From Rhizaria sp. SCN 62-66 (Eukaryota; Rhizaria, unplaced), in assembly GCA_001724265.1 (NCBI GenBank), contig MEDY01000241.1:1-47319 (forward strand): a stretch of DNA of 47,319 nt, written 5' to 3'. Numbering within the stretch: position 1 is the stretch's first letter; each line of letters opens with the position of its first letter. A model generated the notes under the pieces. That model was not told the origin of the DNA and did not search any database. It saw nothing but the letters and a program-made list of their open reading frames with translations. Below are positions 12,001 to 21,900 of this stretch, piece after piece. The translations under genes were made by a program, and so were the position numbers.

Positions 12001-13933
12001 GAGCGCCCCGGCGCAGGGCATACTGACCGACCGCGACGTGGTGCTGCTGACCGACGGCTTCCTCTTCCCGCTGCCCTGGGAGGCGCTGGCACCCTTCGCG
12101 GGCGCGCGTTCAGTCACGCGCGATTTCTCGCTCGCCTCACTGTGCCGCCGCCTGACCACACACGCGCCCCGTGCAGTCGCCGCGGGCGTGCCCGTGCCCG
12201 TGACGGTGACTGGCGGCCAGGCGCTCGCGCCGCCCGCGCTGCCAGCGTCGCAGTCGGGTGAGCTGCCCCCCGCAACGTCCGCGCAGGCGTCGCCGCCAGC
12301 GTCGCCCACCCGCTCGGCCGGATCGTCACAGGTGCTTTCCACCAGTACAGGCGGCGCTGCGACAGGGGGCTCGGCGGACGCGCTCTCGCTGCAGGTGCCC
12401 GCCGCGCCCGCCGCGCCCACGCCCGCGCCGCCGTCGTCCGATGCCGCGGCGCTGCCCGGCGCGCGGCTTGACTTCATCGTGCTGGCGCCCAAGTCCGACC
12501 CGGGCTCGACGCGCCTCGCACTTGCGACTGAGTACGCGCAGCGCTGCCAGATCTCTGCCGTGCTCGCCACTGCGGGCGCGTTGCAGCAGTCCGCTGCGGC
12601 AGCCACGGCCGGCGCGGGCGGCGGCAAGGGCGGCCGCGCCGCTGCGAGCGCTGCCGCCGCGGCTGCCGCAGCCGCAAGCGCGGGCGGTGGCGGCGCGTGG
12701 CCCGCGCAGGGCCCGCGGCTCGGCAACGGGCTCGCGCTGCCGCTGCCGTGGGCGGGAGGCGTGTGGCGCCAGGGCCCGCCATCGGAGCAGGAGTGGGCGC
12801 GCGCCTTCTCCGCAGCCGCGGGCACCGCGCCAGTGGGCGCCGGCACGGGGCTGGGTGTGATTGCCCCGCGTGGGGCGCTCAGCGACGACGCCGTGGGCAC
12901 GCAGACGGTTCTCAACGCGCCGCTGTTCCCGGCCGTCGCAGCGGCGGCCGCGACCACGGCGCCCGCACCGCTGCCGCCCGCGGGCGCGTCTGCGCTCGTG
13001 TACGCGGGCGCCGACGCCCTGAGCGCGGCCGCGGGCCCCCTGCTGGCGGCGTGCGACGCGCGCCGCGTGCAGGCCGTGCTCGCGTTCGACCGCGCTACGT
13101 CGTCCGTGGCCGCGGCCAGCGTCGCCGCCGCGCTGGGCTCCGCCGCCTCCGCATCCTCCGCGTTCGCTGCCACAAGCGCGGGTGCGCAGTCAGAGGGCGC
13201 GGGCGGCATCACGTCCGCCGCTGGCCCGGCGCGCGCGCGAAGTGCGTACGAGTCTGCGCTGCTGCTGTCGCTGCAGGGCGTGGGGTCAGTGTTGCTGCAC
13301 CGCTTCCCGATCGCCAACGCGGCCGTCGCGGCTGAGGTGTGTGTGGTGCTGGGACACTTTGTTATGGGCCGCCGCGCGACGCTGGGCGCAGCAATGCAGG
13401 CGTGGCGCCGCGCGCCCGCGCCCGCGCTGTGCCAGCGCCCGCACTCGGACGACGAGACGGGCATGTTCCTGGCCATGGGACTCGACGCCAGCGCCGGGCC
13501 TGACGCCGGCGCCACAGGCACGCCCACGCTCGCGACCATTACCGCAACTGGGACGACCGGCGGCGTGCCGTCTGCTGCGGCGAGCGCGCGCGGCATCGGC
13601 AGCGTCGTCGGCGGCGGCGGCGCGCGGCGCCCCGGCGGTGCGGCTGGGTCCGCGGCGGCTGCGTCGGCGAGCGCGGCGGCCCAGGAGCAGGCAGAGCAGC
13701 ACGCGGCGTCGGTTGCGGCGCTGCGGCGCTTCGCGGCGGCGGGCCGCGTGGAGTTGCTGCCCGCAACGCTCTCGCAGGCCGCCAGCACGGGCGAGGCCGT
13801 CGCGCAGGGCATGCTCACGCCCATCCTCGGCAACGCCGGCTACGACGCAGGCGCCTCGTGGGCGCTGCGGCTCTACGACCGCTACAACGCGCTCATTGTT
13901 GGGCTGCCTGATCCCGACATTCTGCGCGCGTAA
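1..13933 (+). CDS. CFAP46: CFAP46 (FAP46/TTC40) homologue, 5'-partial, with three in-frame TAG codons
   Basis: Cilia- and flagella-associated protein 46 is a large TPR-type scaffold of the C1d projection of the central-pair apparatus in motile cilia. The frame starting at base 2 is open to the TAA at 13931-13933, about 4,640 codons, interrupted only by TAG at 116, 356 and 8534. The N-terminus lies outside the window; no in-frame ATG occurs before 2936. Most of the protein is Ala-rich helical sequence suited to TPR-like repeats, with acidic and poly-Ala inserts. The recognisable part is C-terminal: TDGFLFPLPWEALAPF followed by a TRDFSLASLCRRL segment (about 12046-12160), then a LVYAGADAL block (about 12995) and a DARRVQAVLAFDRATSS block. 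Their order matches what I remember of vertebrate CFAP46. Vertebrate proteins are about 2,700 residues, so this one is strongly expanded. There are no introns. I considered separase because of the C-terminal alpha/beta block but see no His/Cys catalytic pair. It is tail-to-tail with USB1, 202 bp apart. Confidence 0.72.
116..118 (+). other. In-frame TAG in CFAP46, probable sense codon (1)
   Basis: This TAG is in the CFAP46 frame with context ctg-TAG-ggc-gag. The frame is coding-like on both sides (Ala/Leu-rich, GC at third positions). No intron-like or AT-rich sequence is near. It lies upstream of any in-frame ATG. Confidence 0.7.
356..358 (+). other. In-frame TAG in CFAP46, probable sense codon (2)
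   Basis: This TAG has context gca-TAG-ctc-gcg, inside what reads as a continuous Ala/Leu helix. After it there is no in-frame ATG for about 2.6 kb (first at 2936), so simple restart of translation downstream would lose over 850 residues of coding-like sequence. Confidence 0.7.
8534..8536 (+). other. In-frame TAG in CFAP46, probable sense codon (3)
   Basis: This TAG has context ccc-TAG-ggc-gtg and separates two stretches of the same frame, 8.5 kb and 5.4 kb. Both are GC-rich and coding-like right up to the triplet. Every accepted gene boundary in this window is marked by an AT-rich spacer, and there is none here. The next in-frame ATG is at 8666. Confidence 0.72.
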
Positions 13934-14135
13934 GCAGGACCTCTCGTTGTATTTGCGAATTTTGTGAGCTATGCAACGCAGTACGTATTCCTAATTCAGA
14001 CACAAGTTGACTTAGACATGGTCACGTCTATCGATATTCATTTGCTATCATACTATTATTAAGACAAGATACAACTAACTACATACAATACATAAGCTTA
14101 TTTGATTACACACGTTTTTTCTTTATTACGTCTGG
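13934..14135. other. Convergent spacer between CFAP46 and USB1
   Basis: AT-rich 202-bp gap holding the 3' ends of two tail-to-tail genes. No gene or RNA was recognised. Confidence 0.6.
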
Positions 14136-14750
14136 TTATTCGGCAACTTCAAACACGAACATTTTGTTTCCGATACGACACACAACTTGATTGAGGGAGA
14201 ACGGTGCCACGGCTGCTGCAGCCGCTAACAAAGCATCGTTCGGGCGTTCAAGCTCCTCTTTTGGCAGCGTGCGTGATGCAGAAGCAAATGACGCATGCGG
14301 AATCGGGTCTTTGTAAAACTTCGGCAGTCCGAACACAGAGAACACACCTACGGAACGATAAACAAGCAAACGAATAAAGGGGGACCACAGGAGTGCGGTG
14401 AATTTAGAATTCAATACACACCGTTAGATCAAACCAAGTGTAATATCTCCATATATACGTACCGTCGACAGCGCTCGTGAGCTTTGCGAAGTCGCCCCCC
14501 AGTCCTTCCAGCGGCGCGGCAACAAACCAGCGCGAGCGCGAGTCATTCTCTAGCACTTGCAGCGCGCCGCCCACGACCACGGCGGGCAGGAACGCAGGGG
14601 GAACACGTGGCTGTCCCGCAGTCGTCGCCGTGGCTGCTGTGGTTGGGGCTGTGCGCGTGAACGTGACGTGCACGACGTGGGAGTCGGCGCCGAGTCCGCT
14701 GGCGGCCGCGGGCAGTGGATACACCGCAGTGCGCTCAGTGAGAGTGAGGC

Positions 14751-14791
<41 letters not shown>

Positions 14792-15657
14792 AGACGTGCG
14801 CGGAGGGCGGTGCCGAGCGCGGCGGCCAGTGCGGGGATCTGCGTGTAGCCCACGGTGGTTGTGCGTGACAGAGACAGGTGCACGTGCTGCAACTGCAGCT
14901 GCGGCTGGCGCGAAACTGGACGTTGGCCTGAGACCGGAGTGTCTTTGCTGACTGTTGATGTTGCTGAGTCTGAAGTAGCAAGCGGGCCGACGGGCTCGAG
15001 TCCAAAGCTGGGACCTGAGCTTCGAGTCTCAGCCGCGGTCGCCGTGGCCGTGAAAGTTGATGCAAGTACTGTTTCTGTCGCAGCATACGCAATGCGGAAG
15101 TATGCTTCAAGCTCGATCAGCGAGTCCCCTAGCGATTTGCTCACACCCACATTATATAGGTCAGTTTTTGCGTCTGCTGCGGCGTCTGCGAGTGCTGAGG
15201 CGGGTCGCACTGGGCGCAGAGGCATGTAGACGTGGACGGGCCAATTGCCCTCTTCGTGGGCAAACACGCGCACGCGCGACGACACGGGGGTCTCAGCGAC
15301 ACGGCCGCCGGCGGTAAAAGCAAACGGGGGCGGCGGCGCGGGGCCCAGGTAGCATTCGGCTGCAGAGCCGCTTGAGGACGCAATCTCGGCGGGGGCGAAG
15401 GGCGACGGAAGCAGCTTTGCGCGCTTGTCTTTGCGTTCGCCCTTCTTGTCCTTCTTATCCTTCTTACCATTATTAACTGTGGCGTCAGCAACTGGTGTCG
15501 GAGCCTCCGTAGCAGTCACAGCCGCACTGATCACGTTCACAGTCACCTTGTGTTGCTCTTCAGCAGGACTGGCATCGGTCGTGGGAAGCACGATGGCCGG
15601 TGATGACTCTGTTTCTGACTCTGATGAGGAGTCGTAATATGCTGCAAATGCGTTCAT
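14136..15657 (-). CDS. USB1: USB1/Mpn1 U6 snRNA 3'-5' phosphodiesterase, 2 exons
   Basis: USB1 is a 2H-family nuclease that trims the oligo(U) tail of U6 snRNA and leaves a cyclic phosphate end; it acts in the nucleus. Exon 1 is 15657-14463 and exon 2 is 14347-14136. The 115-bp intron has donor GTACGT and acceptor CGTAG, and the spliced frame gives 468 residues ending in TAA. The 2H motifs are H260-L-S (in HVHLSLS) and H416-A-S (in IPHASFA), the second encoded by exon 2. A family block GNWPVHVYMPL follows GGRV...RVFAHE, as in animal USB1. The ATG at 15657 gives MNAFAAYYDSSSESETES, which resembles the Ser/acidic N-terminus of the human enzyme. The protein is longer than human USB1 (265 aa) because of a Lys-rich N-terminal patch, Ala/Thr inserts and a run of 13 Ser. 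It is head-to-head with TMEM138. Confidence 0.88.
14752..14790 (+). repeat. (GCT)13 microsatellite, poly-Ser in USB1
   Basis: Thirteen uninterrupted GCT units on the plus strand encode thirteen AGC Ser codons in USB1 on the minus strand. Poly-Ala tracts elsewhere in the window use mixed GCN codons, so this pure tract stands out as likely recent slippage. Confidence 0.95.
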
Positions 15658-15974
15658 TCTAGGTTCAACCAAATTGAATAAAGCAAGTGCGCACCAATGT
15701 AAGCGTGAAATGAAGACAGGAGCAAGTGACCGTTTACACCTCCAGAGATATCACATTGTATTTGAACTCTAGCCGTTTGCGAGAAGCCACTGGCCGCTGT
15801 GCCCTTCGGTCGTGTGTTTGAATTATTTTTGTCGTACCAGTCTACTGTGTCCGTCAACATAGCCATGATTCAAATATATATAATTAATTGTAATTTTGCA
15901 TATGATTTCTTAATTATATACTCTAAATCCTTATAATTGTTTTCCAAACCCTTCGTTTCATAGACTACCCCGCG
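15658..15974. promoter_or_regulatory. Divergent promoter region, USB1 / TMEM138
   Basis: A 317-bp AT-rich interval between two outward-facing start codons, so both promoters must lie here or overlap the 5' ends. It contains an AT run (about 15875-15892, including ATATATATAATTAATT) that could serve as a core promoter element. No gene was recognised in it. Confidence 0.45.
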
Positions 15975-16573
15975 ATGAGTGGTCTTCGCAGGGGCTACGT
16001 GTGCAAGTCGGCCACAATCTTCATAATGCTCTTCATCGACATCGTTATCAACGGCCTCATGGACATGATTAACCACCGGTACGTCTATGTATTGCTCGAT
16101 GAACAACCTCGGCTTTAACAGTCCCCACCATCATCAGCTCAAATGGAAGCCTTCGCTCGGTCCTCACAGGTTTCCTTTCCTTGTCTCTCTCGCGCAGCCA
16201 AAACTCGACTATTGTGTACGCGCTGTTCGGCGTGCAGTTTGCGCTGCGCATTAGCCTTATTTTTATGCTCCTCGTCCTGCTCTGGGGCACCTACCTGTTC
16301 AAGTACGGGTTGTTTGGCCTGCTGTGCTCCGAGTTCCGCGGCGTCCTCATCGCCACGCCGCTGTCGTTCGCCTTCATGGCCGCGCTGCGCGTGCTGAAGC
16401 TCGTCGCGACCATCGGCTCGACCACGCTGCTTGCGCTCTGGGACTCGCGGGTGTACCAGGCGCTCTTCGTGCTCAATGCGCTGGCGTCGCTCGCGCTCTA
16501 CGCAGGGTTGCTGCATGCCATCTTCACCGTCGGGCGGCCGCGAATGTATAAGCCCGTCGAGTGGACGCGCTGA
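15975..16573 (+). CDS. TMEM138: TMEM138-like four-pass ciliary membrane protein, 2 exons
   Basis: TMEM138 is a small four-pass protein of the ciliary base; in humans its loss causes Joubert-type ciliopathy. Exon 1 is 15975-16078, exon 2 is 16198-16573. The 119-bp intron runs from GTACGT to GCGCAG, and the junction forms an Arg codon in H-R-Q-N. The product is 159 aa, close to the 162 of the human protein, and ends in TGA. Four hydrophobic segments are visible at about residues 10-30, 38-64, 80-103 and 117-140. Family-like blocks are the second segment (ISLIFMLLVLLWGTYLFKYG), the loop SEFRGV before segment three, and the terminal GRPRMY, aligning with GDPHFY in animals. The start was chosen as the ATG that gives the first membrane segment and the usual length. 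Confidence 0.8.
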
Positions 16574-17325
16574 TGAGGCGCAGAGAAAGAGAAAGACGCG
16601 GGCGTTGTATTGGGGGAGCGAACTACTGCTGCACTGCGTTGCTGCGATGCTTTGCTGCGACGGTGTGATGACAGCTCATTGCGATGATGAGGGTCGGACA
16701 TGTACAACTTCAGAGTCTGACACTTCTGTACGTCCGTATACAGGGCTGATGTGGGCCACTAAGCCGCTCTTACACGGCCAATTCACACATTTGTGTTATG
16801 CTCAGGTTTGTTATTCTTTATCTAGTTCTTACTTTCGCACTTGCATTGTGCAATCGCGCCAATGTTACTTAGACTTCTTACCAAATGGCCGCATGCGCCA
16901 CTCGAGTGCGTATCGATGCAATGGCCGTGCAGATCGATGTGCAATACAAATCAATTCATTTCCATTGGGATCAAACATCACGATAATCAGTGGTTAGAGT
17001 GTGTATTCAAATCTGAACAGGCATCAATCGATGCGATTTATGACATGTATGATCCGGTAATGGGCCAAACCACACACATGGCCATGTCTCATATTGAGCA
17101 CATGCCAAAACTGGCCGGGTCATGGCAAATCACAATAGCACACACGCATCACTTCACTCGTCAGCAGTCAACTGTCAGCAGCCAGCGGTCCGTAGTCAGC
17201 AAAGATGTGGGTAGCGTCGCGTCACAGCGCTTTTAGAGCACCACGTCACAGCGCACTTAAAACTCGAGGTGCATGCGCGCGCGCACTGTCAGTACGTCAT
17301 GGCAGCGTCGCTCGCGTCAAAAGAG
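16574..17325. other. Convergent spacer, TMEM138 / unrecognised gene
   Basis: 752 bp of mixed composition holding the 3' ends of two facing genes. A non-ATG open frame at 16841-17236 (+) has no coding signature. The interval contains an imperfect hairpin (16695-16736) and short near-duplications at 17220-17353. I see no RNA gene or domain. Confidence 0.5.
16695..16736. other. Inverted repeat / potential RNA hairpin
   Basis: Arms CGGAC-AT-GTACA and TGTAC-GTCCG pair over 10 bp with a 2-nt bulge in the left arm and a loop of about 20 nt. It lies about 120 bp after the TMEM138 stop, so it may be in its 3' UTR. Function unknown. Confidence 0.4.
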
Positions 17326-17353
17326 TCAAAATTCGAGGTGCCTGCGCGCACCG
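17220..17353. repeat. Short diverged direct repeats
   Basis: CGTCACAGCGC occurs at 17220-17230 and again at 17244-17254. AAAACTCGAGGTGCATGCGC (from 17259) recurs as AAAATTCGAGGTGCCTGCGC (from 17328). The second copy contains the last codons of the minus-strand gene that ends at 17326. Confidence 0.6.
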
Positions 17354-18435
17354 ACAGCACCTACACTGGCTCTCACCCCGTTTGCCGCTGCAGCAACACC
17401 AGCAGGACCATCCGAGTCCGCCACTGCCGCATCAGAGGCAGTCGCAGCGGCGGCGGCAGCGGCGGCGGAGGCGCGGGTGGCGGCCTTAGTCTTGCTCTGC
17501 AACGGCGTCCCGTCGGCCGACAGCATCAGCGTCGCCGTCGCCGCCTGAGTGCCAGCGCCAGCGCGCGCGCTCTTTACACAAATCGGGTTTGCAGCGGGGC
17601 GGGCAGGAGACGGCGAGGCCAACGGCGACACCGCAGCAGCAGCAGCAGCAGCAGCGGCGGCGGCGGCAGCGGCGGCGGCCGAGGGACGGCCGCGCTTGAT
17701 GGCGACCGAGTCTGTCGGAAAGGCTCTCGAGGCCAAGGCCGAGGCAGTGGCAGTGGCGGTGGCGGGCGTAGCGGGGTGACTGTAGTGGGGGCACGAGGCC
17801 AGGATCATGCTGAACCGCACTGGCGAGGGCTGAGCGGGCTGCTGCAAAGGTGCGGCGCGTCGGCCCACGCCAGCGCCAGTGTCAGTGCCAGTGTCAACCC
17901 CAGAGCCAGCGCCAGCGCCAGCGCCTCCAGCTCCAGCACCAGCACCAGCGCCAGGGGGCGAGGGCCCGGCGCAGCGCGTGCGCGCAGAGGAAGCCGGCAC
18001 GGTCGGCGTCAGAAACACCGCCGCAGTCGGCGGCACAGCGGCGCCAGCTGCGACGGCGGCGGCGGCAGAGGAGCGGGACAGGGACTGACGCGGGGTGTGC
18101 ACGGCTGCTGCGGCTGTGGTGGAGTCGCCGGCGAGCGAGATGACGCGCGTGGGCGTCAAGAGCAAGGGGGCACCGTCGTCGTCGGAGAAGATCTCGGCGA
18201 GGATCTCGGCGGCGAGCGCGGTGTTGTCCGAGGCAGTGTGCGGCTCGGTGGCGGCGGCGGAGCAAAAGGCGGCCCCGGCGAGCACGTTCGCGGAGGTTTC
18301 GTTCGAGACGGCGACGGTCTCGGAGTGGGAGAGCTTGGGGACGGATGCTGAGGTGATAAAAGAGGCCTCAACCGCGCAGATAAGCTCGTCGAGGACATCC
18401 GCCACAATGGGCGCGATGTGGCCGTCGTGGGACAT
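17326..18435 (-). CDS. Unrecognised Ala-rich protein, 369 aa
   Basis: An open frame of 370 codons from ATG (18435) to TGA (17328-17326). I do not recognise the family. The N-terminal third looks like ordinary protein: an amphipathic stretch IAPIVADVLDELICAVEASF, then an acidic LAAEILAEIFSDDDG segment. The rest is low-complexity, with a Gly/Ala run and about 17 consecutive Ala, plus scattered Thr-Pro/Ser-Pro sites and one basic IKRGRPS patch (AT-hook-like core, speculative). The strand was chosen because this reading has the Ala/Ser/Thr/Pro composition of neighbouring real genes, while the plus-strand reading is Arg/Gly-rich like other shadow frames. It is head-to-head with DOP1 (504 bp). The 3' end lies in a small duplicated sequence, so a missed 3' exon cannot be excluded. 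Confidence 0.5.
   Translation of the reverse strand: MSHDGHIAPIVADVLDELICAVEASFITSASVPKLSHSETVAVSNETSANVLAGAAFCSAAATEPHTASDNTALAAEILAEIFSDDDGAPLLLTPTRVISLAGDSTTAAAAVHTPRQSLSRSSAAAAVAAGAAVPPTAAVFLTPTVPASSARTRCAGPSPPGAGAGAGAGGAGAGAGSGVDTGTDTGAGVGRRAAPLQQPAQPSPVRFSMILASCPHYSHPATPATATATASALASRAFPTDSVAIKRGRPSAAAAAAAAAAAAAAAAVSPLASPSPARPAANPICVKSARAGAGTQAATATLMLSADGTPLQSKTKAATRASAAAAAAAATASDAAVADSDGPAGVAAAANGVRASVGAVGARRHLEF
17633..17679 (+). repeat. GCA/GCG trinucleotide tract (poly-Ala on minus strand)
   Basis: A run of GCA then GCG units encodes the long Ala stretch of the minus-strand protein; about eight units are pure GCA. Confidence 0.8.
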
Positions 18436-18939
18436 GGAGCGGCGACGCTGGTTGAAAGAGCTTGAAAGTGGAACTGTTCAAGGAAGAATACAACAGACAG
18501 AAGCACAGATAAGCAAGGTGAAAATTGAATCACAAGTAGGAAAACAAAAGTTCTATTCAATATAAACAAGGAATATACTAATGGCGGAGAGACATGCGAG
18601 GTAGAGCGTTGTAGTGTTGGCGCCAAAAATCTCTCCTTGGCTGCCTTGGCCGAGACCCGAGTCAACCCGGAACGACGTAGCGTAACTGGAAACGAAGATA
18701 TGCACACCAAGAGATCGCAGGTTTTAAGTGTTAGCGTCTTCTTGTCGGTGCACCGTGTTCAACATATATAAACCATATTTGTTTCTTCATAAGTCCTCAC
18801 CCATCCTCTCGATCTATTCAACTCTTTGCAGTCAGTTTGACCGTTCACCACAAACCTGCTACGGTATCTCCGCTGACCTCCGCAGCCCCTCAATTCGTAA
18901 GCCCGAGTTTGCACACGTGTGCCTCAGGTTGAGCGCACA
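18436..18939. promoter_or_regulatory. Divergent promoter region upstream of DOP1
   Basis: A 504-bp AT-rich interval between two outward-facing start codons. TATATAAA at 18765-18772, about 170 bp before the DOP1 ATG, is a plausible TATA element for DOP1. No gene was recognised. Confidence 0.4.
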
Positions 18940-21900
18940 ATGAGCCATCACTTTGTGCCGCAGAACACGCTGATGACGGCCGAGCTGGCCGTGTTGGACA
19001 TGGTCGAGGCGCGCTCGTGCAAAGAGAAGCTCTACTTGCAGTACTGCGAGGAGCTCGAGGCCGCGCTGGCCGAGTTCGAGAAGGCCCAGGATTGGGCCGA
19101 CCTGCTCACCTCGCTCCAGAAGCTACAGCGCGTGCTTGACAGCCGCAAGTTCGCCGCATACCGCTTCCTGCCGCGCTCCAAGGTCGTGCCGGCGGCCAAG
19201 GCCCTGGCCCAATGTCTCAACAAGGGCCTCCCGTCCGGAGTGCACACGCGCACGCTCGCCATATACGCCTCGCTCTTCACCAAGCTACACCCCGATTTCT
19301 TCCTCCGCGACCTCTCGCTGTACCTCGCCGGCCCGCTCCCGCTGCTCCCCGCGGGCTCCGAGGCCGTCCGTCTCGCAGTCCTGGACCTCGTCTCTGCGCA
19401 CGTGCAGCCGCTGGCGCGCCGCCTCACGCCCGCGCTCCCGGGGCTCGTCGCGGCCGTGCTGCCGGGACTGGAGGAGCACAACACTGAGCTCTACGCGCGC
19501 ACTGTTGTTGTGCTTGCCGCTCTGCGCCGCGCCGCCGGCGACGACGCGTATTTCGCTGCGGTCTGGCGCGCCGGACTCGCTGGACACGCGCTCCGCCTCC
19601 CCGCGCTCATGGGACTCGCCCTCGCGCTGCCGAAGCCCTCCACGCTGCCACCGCCGCCGTTCTCCCTTGCGGATGCCGTCGCCGAGGCGCAGGCTGCGCT
19701 GCCTGCGCCCGCGCCCGCACCGGCGCCCGCCGCGGCCGCCGCGCTCGTGGCCGCGGCCGCCGGTGCGTGCGAGATGTCCCCCCCCATGCAATCGCTCGTG
19801 GTCGGCGCGCTCGCGGGTGCCGTCGCCGAGCGCGGCAACGTGCTGTCCCGCCGCCAAGCGCTCGATGTGGTCACGACGTACTACCCTTTGCGGGCCTCGC
19901 GCGCGCCGGCGCCCGCGCTCGCTGCCGGTCTGACCGCGCTCGCCGCCGCGCCTGCGAATGTTGAGGCCGCTGCGGCGGCCGCCGCGATTGCCGCCGCCGC
20001 GACGGCGCCCAGCGACGCGCTGCGGCCGCTGTCGCCCATGGCGCAGGCCGCACTGGCCGCCGCGGTGCTGCCGCTTCTGGTCGAAGGCGACGCGTCCCTG
20101 TCTCGCCGTGTTTTTTACTGGCTCACTGCCTCCGCTGTCCCGCTGCCCGACGCCGCCGTCGGGTCTGCTCCTGGCGCCGCCGCCGCCGCCGCCGCCGCTG
20201 CGGTGGGCTCGCCGGTAGACGGCAGCGGTGCCCCGGGCGTCATCTGCCCGTTCGTCCAGGACATCGTCATCAACGCCCTCGCCAGTGCCTTCGCCCCCGC
20301 CGCCGCGGCCGTTACACGGCTACCCGGCCTCGCGCCCAGCGCAGTCTCCGCCGTCGATTCCATTACCGGCGCCGGCGCTCTTCCTGCCACTGGGGCTGGT
20401 GGCGCGGGTGGCGCGGCGTTCGCGGACCTGCCTCTGTTCCTGGCCGCGGCAGGCGAGCTCGCACCCGCGCTATCGCGGCCCGCGCTCATGGTTTCGGCGC
20501 TGCTGTCCCGCGCTGAAGTCGCCGCCGCGGTGTCCGCGCCGGACTCGCGCTTCGCCGCGCGTTTGACCGAGCTGCTCTTCACCCACGCGCTCGCAATGAA
20601 CAGGTTCGTGCGACTCTGCGCCCGTGCGCGCGCCGCCGCCGAGGAGGGCGGCGCGCCCGCGCAGGCGTTGCAGGGCGGTGCTTCCGCGCTGGCGTCCTCG
20701 GCGTCGGCGGCGGGGAACGCTGCGCTCGCGCTGACGCTGGCGCCCGCCGCGGCCGCCGACGCCGCAGTGATGACACTGTCGGACCTGTGCACCGGCGTCG
20801 ATGCAGCATTCGCGCTCACACTGCCGCCGCTCGCCGCCGCCGCGGGCGCGGGCGCGGACAACCTCGCGCCCGGCGCCGCCGCGTGGGTTGCGCTCCACAC
20901 CGCCGCCGCCGCGAATAGCGCCGGGAGCAACAGCCACACCGGCGCTGCGCGTCGCGGCAACAACAGAAGCCGCGCCGGCTCGCTCACCGCCGCCACGCCT
21001 GCCGCGGCCACCGCTGCGTTCGCTGCGGCGGACGCTCTGGAGGAGGAGAACGCCGCCGCACTGGCGCCGCACGCAGCGGGCGTGGCCGCGCTGGCCTCCG
21101 CCGGCGGCGCCGTGGTGCTGCCGCCGGCGCCTGTGGCCACCCGCGCCGCCGCGGTCGAGATGGCCGCGCTCGGCGCGCTCAAGGCGCTGCACCGTGTGCT
21201 GGCCCACCCGGCCTGCGGCGCCGCGCCGCTCTGGGCGCTCGCGGCCAAGAGACTCGCAAGCGCAAACGCCGCGCTCGCCGCCGCTGCCGCCGCGGCGGCC
21301 GCGGGTGCTGGATCGGGCGCGGCCGAGCTGGCTGCGGCCGTGGCTGCGGCGGTATCCGCCGCCAGTGACGCTGAGTTCGCGAGCGATTTCTTCCCCGTCA
21401 AGCCCGAGGAAGCCCCCCATCGCATTTACCTCGCGATCACCCACGGCACTGGCGCTGAAGTTGGCGCAGACGCTGACGCTGACGGGAAAACCCACAGTGA
21501 GGACGCGGCGACGCTGGAGGTTGACCCCGCGCGGCCGCACTTGGCGCTGCTGGCGCTGTTGGCGGACCAGATCCCTTTGCTCGCGCGCGCGCACGCCTTC
21601 TCCGCCGCGGCCGCCGCACTCGGCGCGATGCGCGCTGCTCTCACTCGCCTCCGCACTGCCCGCCCCACCGCGGCACACGCGCACGCAGGCGGCGCCGCTG
21701 CCGCGAGTAACACCGAGGCGGGCGCGGGGTCGCCCGTGCCGTCCCTGATGGGCACTGGCGCCACGAACGCGGCGGGCTCTGCTGCGGCTGCGGCGGCGCT
21801 GTCGTCGATGGCGGGCGACGACCTGCCGTTGCGCGCGCTGACCATGCTCCGCGCGCTCCTGCGGCCCTGCTACGACGCCCTCACCGTCGGCGCCCTCACC

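Noticed and set aside
8537-13933. A separate gene starting after the TAG at 8534
   Set aside because: Same frame as the upstream coding sequence, no AT-rich spacer or promoter-like sequence, coding composition right up to the TAG, and the first ATG only at 8666. A single gene with a sense UAG explains it better.
12025-13933. Separase-like peptidase domain in the CFAP46 C-terminus
   Set aside because: The alpha/beta pattern is reminiscent, but no catalytic His or Cys motif is present and the block order fits CFAP46.
16841-17236. Open frame downstream of TMEM138
   Set aside because: Begins without ATG, mixed composition, no family resemblance, and runs into a repeated segment.
17269-18351. 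Plus-strand ORF opposite the Ala-rich gene
   Set aside because: Arg/Gly/Ser-rich reading typical of a shadow frame. The minus strand has a more ordinary N-terminus.
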